DNA of 8,398 nucleotides from an uncultured Prevotella sp. (lineage in GTDB: Bacteria; Bacteroidota; Bacteroidia; Bacteroidales; Bacteroidaceae): the NCBI GenBank assembly GCA_900548745.1, contig URLQ01000126.1:1-8398 (forward strand), given 5' to 3'. The notes beneath the pieces are model-generated. The model had not been told where the DNA came from. It searched no databases and saw only the letters and a list, made by a program, of their open reading frames with translations. Made by a program: the position numbers and the translations under genes. The stretch's first letter is position 1. The number at the start of each line of letters is the position of its first letter. Below are positions 6,039-8,398 of the stretch, in pieces.

Positions 6039-7727
6039 TTATCTAAGAGATGCTATAAGTGCTGGCACCCCTTTGAGGGATATGGCACGACGAAGGTTGT
6101 AAGATAGGCAGAATAGCCCCATCTCAGCCATTACTTTCAGTTTGCCTTTCAGTAAAAAATAGTATTGTCCAAGTGCCCGCTTCATGGTTCCAAAAGGATG
6201 TTCGGAGAGACACTTACGATTATCCATCTTGTTCTGATCGAGATGCAAAACGTAACAAACAACTTTCTTTATAACCTTCGTTCTTGGAGGTTTCGGTTTG
6301 TCATCGTTCTCATCTTTAAGTTGCTTACGCTTTGCTTTGGTTGTTCTAATCAAGGTATCCTTACCAAAGTCAGCCTCCTTGAATTTCTGTACGGTACACT
6401 TGCACTTGCATTTCTTGCAAGCGAGCTTGTTGCAGTATCGTATCATGCCGTTTCTCTTGGTTGACTTCTGTCTCAGTATTTCCCCTTGAGGACAATAGAC
6501 AAGGTTACGTTCGGCATCCCTTACAAAGTATCCCTCAAGAGCCTTAGCACGCATTTGTTCTGGTGTCATCTGAAGTACTGCAGAATCAGCCACATCAGAT
6601 GAGTATTCCTTGATTTCTGCGATATGGACATCGGTTAGGATATCCTTGTATGTATCTGGGATAACACCTGCTTCAAGGCAAGCCTTCATATCTTCGGGCT
6701 TTGTGCTTGCCTTTTGTGCGTCAGTTATAGTCGCCTCATTGTAGTTAAACTGAACTTGCTCTGTGCATCCGCCATCACGCTGTATAACATTTGGTATAAT
6801 ACCATTAGCCAATGCATCAGCATGATCCTCAGGACATTCATATCCCTTATCTGCTGTAGTTTCAAGAACCTCTACGCCATAATCGGCTTTCACCTCTGAT
6901 GCAACGCTTGTAATTAGACCATGGTCAGTAGGACTGTCTGTTACTTGAAAGCCGGCTATCATGTGGCTTCCTGCATCAACGGCGGTCTGCACATTATAGC
7001 CTACACAAAAGCCTTCGTTAGCTTTCATTAGTCGGGAATCTGGGTCGGTTAGGGAAATCTGACTTTCGCCACTCTTTTCAAGAGTATCACGATAGCCCTC
7101 ATAACGTTCCTTGCGCTCCTTACAAACATCGAGTTTACGTTGCAACTCGTCTTTTGAGAGCTTGCGCCCTTCTTCATGGTCGTATGCATCAAGCTCTTCC
7201 ATGTAGATTGAAATATGCTCATCAAGACGCTTGATTCGATCATCGAGTTTGTTCAGAGTTAGGTTGTTGTCCTTGGCGTTTACAGCCTTGAACTTGCTTC
7301 CGTCAATGGAGATATATGACTTGGAGAAGAGCTTCAGTCCCATACAGAACTTGTTGAATTCCTTATATACTTTAGTTATAGCCTTTTTGTTATCCTTGCG
7401 GAAATCAGAGATTGTACGAAAATCGGGAGTCAGCTTGTTAAGCAGCCACATAACCTCTACGTTACACTTGCATTCACGGGCTAGTTTACGAGAGGAACGT
7501 ACCTGATAGAAGTAACCATAAATATAGAGTTTGAGCAGATCGCGAGGATCATACCCAGGAGTGCCAGTCTCGGCAGGAGTGCTGCGAATAAATTCAAGTT
7601 CATCCATTTTGAGGCTGTCAACGAAAGCATCAAACAAGCGAACAGGGGCGTCTGACTCTACATACTCGTCAATGCAATCTGGGAAAAGAACCCTCTGATG
7701 TCTATCTTGACCTTTTTTATATGCCAT
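6039..7727 (-). CDS. IS1182-family DDE transposase, full length
   Basis: The transposase has 562 residues and no frameshift. The N-terminal domain (about 15-125) is the DUF772 type, with LFDAFVDSL, GTPGYDPRDLLKLYIYGYF and SRKLARE, then PDFRTISDFRK. The catalytic DDE residues are probably D142 (SIDGSKFKAVN), D293 (TTADKGYECPED) and E509 (SEHPFGTMKRALG). Between the first and second lie a charged coiled-coil-like insert (about 160-225) and the YNVQTAVD strand. A cysteine cluster (C432, C437, C440, C442, C444) before the last catalytic residue may bind zinc, as in many IS1182 transposases. The C-terminal helix, AEMGLFCLSYNLRR, is typical. The enzyme would cut and join the ends of its own element. 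All key residues are present, so the IS may be active. A TATATTTG promoter lies just upstream. Confidence 0.93.
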   Translation of the reverse strand: MAYKKGQDRHQRVLFPDCIDEYVESDAPVRLFDAFVDSLKMDELEFIRSTPAETGTPGYDPRDLLKLYIYGYFYQVRSSRKLARECKCNVEVMWLLNKLTPDFRTISDFRKDNKKAITKVYKEFNKFCMGLKLFSKSYISIDGSKFKAVNAKDNNLTLNKLDDRIKRLDEHISIYMEELDAYDHEEGRKLSKDELQRKLDVCKERKERYEGYRDTLEKSGESQISLTDPDSRLMKANEGFCVGYNVQTAVDAGSHMIAGFQVTDSPTDHGLITSVASEVKADYGVEVLETTADKGYECPEDHADALANGIIPNVIQRDGGCTEQVQFNYNEATITDAQKASTKPEDMKACLEAGVIPDTYKDILTDVHIAEIKEYSSDVADSAVLQMTPEQMRAKALEGYFVRDAERNLVYCPQGEILRQKSTKRNGMIRYCNKLACKKCKCKCTVQKFKEADFGKDTLIRTTKAKRKQLKDENDDKPKPPRTKVIKKVVCYVLHLDQNKMDNRKCLSEHPFGTMKRALGQYYFLLKGKLKVMAEMGLFCLSYNLRRAISLKGVPALIASLR

Positions 7728-7748
7728 ATTTTAGTGAATTATATACTA

Positions 7749-7777
7749 CAAATATAAGCAAAATAATTGATATTCAA
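7749..7777 (-). promoter_or_regulatory. Promoter of the transposase gene (CTTG - 18 bp - TATATTTG)
   Basis: On the minus strand TATATTTG (7756-7749) fits the -7 consensus TAnnTTTG and TTG (7777-7775) stands 18 bases upstream as a -33 box. The box is 21 bases from the ATG at 7727, leaving a short AT-rich leader without a Shine-Dalgarno. Confidence 0.6.
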
Positions 7778-7844
7778 GAATATACAAAGTTAAACAAATA
7801 TAACAAGCATAATGAATAGTAACCATTGTCAGCTGTTCACTATC

Positions 7845-7866
7845 CTAATAGGTTTTCGGACAGCCT
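7845..7866 (-). repeat. Right terminal inverted repeat of the IS
   Basis: Reading inward on the minus strand from 7866 it begins AGGCTGTCCGAAAACC and continues TATTAG, matching the left end in inverted orientation. The next outward bases are GGGGG, the proposed target duplication. Confidence 0.65.
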
Positions 7867-7925
7867 CCCCCATTCCAGAAACGGCCGGTAAACGACCTAC
7901 AGTTTTGTCTTGTAATTTGAACCAT
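7867..7925 (-). pseudogene. Detached 5' end of the BspA-like gene (signal peptide n-region)
   Basis: From ATG 7925 the minus strand encodes MVQITRQNCRSFTGRFWNG followed by GG of the next codon, up to the G tract at the IS border. Joined through a five-G tract to the BspA side, it continues in frame as G, then NRCFALLPLMLLTLLLLP, then TRMVAQ. The product has a basic n-region (five arginines in the first 20 residues or so), a long hydrophobic core and a plausible cleavage near VAQ. Intact length would be about 743 residues. Left alone, this fragment reads into the IS and stops after 26 codons. The reconstruction comes from the sequence; that the intact gene exists in relatives is inference. Confidence 0.72.
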
Positions 7926-7981
7926 AAATTTAGTTTGATTTATTTGTAAAAAAATTGTGTTAATGCTATTTCATGGGTCTG

Positions 7982-7989
7982 CAAAGATA
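7982..7989 (-). promoter_or_regulatory. Original promoter of the BspA-like gene (TATCTTTG)
   Basis: TATCTTTG followed by C on the minus strand fits TAnnTTTG. It lies 56 bases ahead of the detached BspA ATG at 7925, giving a leader of about 50 bases. The -33 position is an A/T run without a clear TTG, so the promoter may need an activator; three direct repeats stand just upstream. Confidence 0.55.
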
Positions 7990-8012
7990 TAATATTTTTT
8001 TTGAAAAAAGGT

Positions 8013-8067
8013 GTTGCATTCCTATACTTGTTGTTGCATTCCTATCAAAAATGTGTAACTTTCCTAT
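8013..8067 (-). promoter_or_regulatory. Three spaced 13-bp direct repeats, candidate operator upstream of the BspA promoter
   Basis: On the minus strand ATAGGAATGCAAC occurs exactly at 8045-8033 and 8025-8013, with a variant ATAGGAAAGTTAC at 8067-8055 (10 of 13 bases). Spacing between copies is 20 and 22 bases, about two DNA turns, so bound proteins would lie on one face. The block begins about 24 bases upstream of the -7 box, the usual place for an activator. The binding protein is unknown. Confidence 0.55.
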
Positions 8068-8078
8068 GAAGGTTACAC
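8053..8078 (+). terminator. Hairpin GTGTAAC...GTTACAC followed by TTTTC
   Basis: GTGTAACTTTC (8053-8063) pairs with GAAGGTTACAC (8068-8078) with one G-U pair and a CTAT loop, then TTTTCTT. On the plus strand it resembles a short terminator, though no gene leads into it within the window. It overlaps the third operator-like repeat, so it may instead be a dyad binding site. Confidence 0.4.
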
Positions 8079-8158
8079 TTTTCTTGACGTTCATTAACAC
8101 TTCAAGAGGCGTAAAAACGACATAAAATAAATATAGGCGTGTATTAAATCGATGGATG

Positions 8159-8332
8159 TTTTTGGCACACACAGATGAACACGGATTTTTCTTTGAACAC
8201 GAGATTTGTCGAAAACCCACTGACCAAAGGGAAGTAATCGCGAATCCCACGGATATTTTTTATTCTCCCACAGATTGCACAGATGAACACGGATTTTTTC
8301 CTTTGAACACGAATCGAATATTTTTGGCACAC
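8159..8332. repeat. Degenerate intergenic repeats of the CACAGATGAACACGGAT type
   Basis: CACAGATGAACACGGATTTT plus a few T/C and then CTTTGAACACGA occurs at 8170-8202 and 8278-8312. TTTTTGGCACAC occurs at 8159-8170 and 8321-8332. Shorter related pieces (CCCACGGAT, CCCACAGATTGCACAGAT, ACGGATAG, and GACGGATTG near 8381) fill the gaps and run to the window end. Similar CACAGATT/CACGGAT repeats are dispersed in many Bacteroidetes intergenic regions. Open frames here only translate the repeats (KIRVHLC-like) and are not genes. From 7926 to the window end I see no coding sequence; besides these repeats it holds the BspA leader, its promoter and the operator-like repeats. Confidence 0.75.
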
Positions 8333-8398
8333 GGATAGATTTACCATGCGGAGGATTATATATTAACATCGGGATTTAGACGGATTGTGATTAGGATG

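Larger units (their letters stand above)
5846..7866 (-). mobile_element. IS1182-family insertion sequence, about 2.02 kb, inserted in the BspA-like gene
   Basis: The element is bounded by inverted ends: AGCCTGTCCGAGAACATTAG at 5848-5867 and, on the opposite strand from 7866 inward, AGGCTGTCCGAAAACC then TATTAG. They share CTGTCCGA exactly and most of the next ten bases, allowing a 2-base gap. Both flanks are G runs on the minus strand, GGGGG at 7867-7871 and at 5841-5845, consistent with a 5-bp target duplication. Joining the flanks restores the BspA reading frame, which is the strongest evidence for these borders. The element holds one long transposase gene on the same strand as BspA, about 190 noncoding bases behind it and 139 ahead. 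The exact left border is uncertain by two bases. Family assignment rests on the transposase. Confidence 0.78.

Noticed and set aside
7966..8369. Several open frames of 60-94 residues on both strands
   Set aside because: They translate the CACAGATGAACACGGAT repeats or antisense leader DNA; none has a convincing start context or protein-like composition.

Overview
The window looks like a piece of a Bacteroidales chromosome, most likely Prevotella or Segatella. Start codons mostly lack Shine-Dalgarno sequences. Several genes are preceded by the Bacteroidetes -7 box TAnnTTTG. The gene content also fits: a Kup-type K+ transporter, a DUF5715 protein, an OprO/P-type porin, a BspA-like DUF285 repeat protein with a Prevotella-style C-terminal tail, and an IS1182-type transposase. 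The genus is inferred from gene style, not proven.

Layout. Positions 1-1023 (+) hold the 3' half of kup, followed by a perfect 14-bp hairpin. Positions 1289-2083 (+) encode a small exported DUF5715 protein with M15-peptidase-like metal ligands, ending at a hairpin. A block of octamers, ACRAGTAG and its inverse, fills the gap between this gene and the convergent porin gene at 2223-3266 (-). Further right on the minus strand, a terminator-like stem (3347-3402) closes a unit made of a 60-residue peptide gene (3473-3655) and a BspA-like surface protein gene (3668-5812).

The main result is that the BspA-like gene is split. An insertion sequence of about 2.02 kb (about 5846-7866), carrying a full-length 562-residue transposase gene, sits in a G tract inside the signal-peptide coding region. 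The missing first 19-20 codons (MVQITRQNCRSFTGRFWNG) lie on the far side of the IS at 7867-7925 (-). Behind them are a TAnnTTTG promoter (7982-7989) and three spaced 13-bp repeats (8013-8067) that look like an operator. Removing the IS and one copy of a GGGGG target duplication restores a continuous reading frame of about 743 residues with a proper signal peptide. The BspA-like protein and the 60-residue peptide downstream are therefore probably silenced or mis-expressed in this strain, unless the IS is excised or supplies a promoter.

The last 240 bases hold degenerate intergenic repeats (CACAGATGAACACGGAT type) and no convincing gene. I see no RNA gene and no CRISPR array. I do not see a clearly new multi-gene system. 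The most noteworthy items are the IS-interrupted surface-protein locus, its candidate operator repeats, the coupled small peptide and the octamer block.
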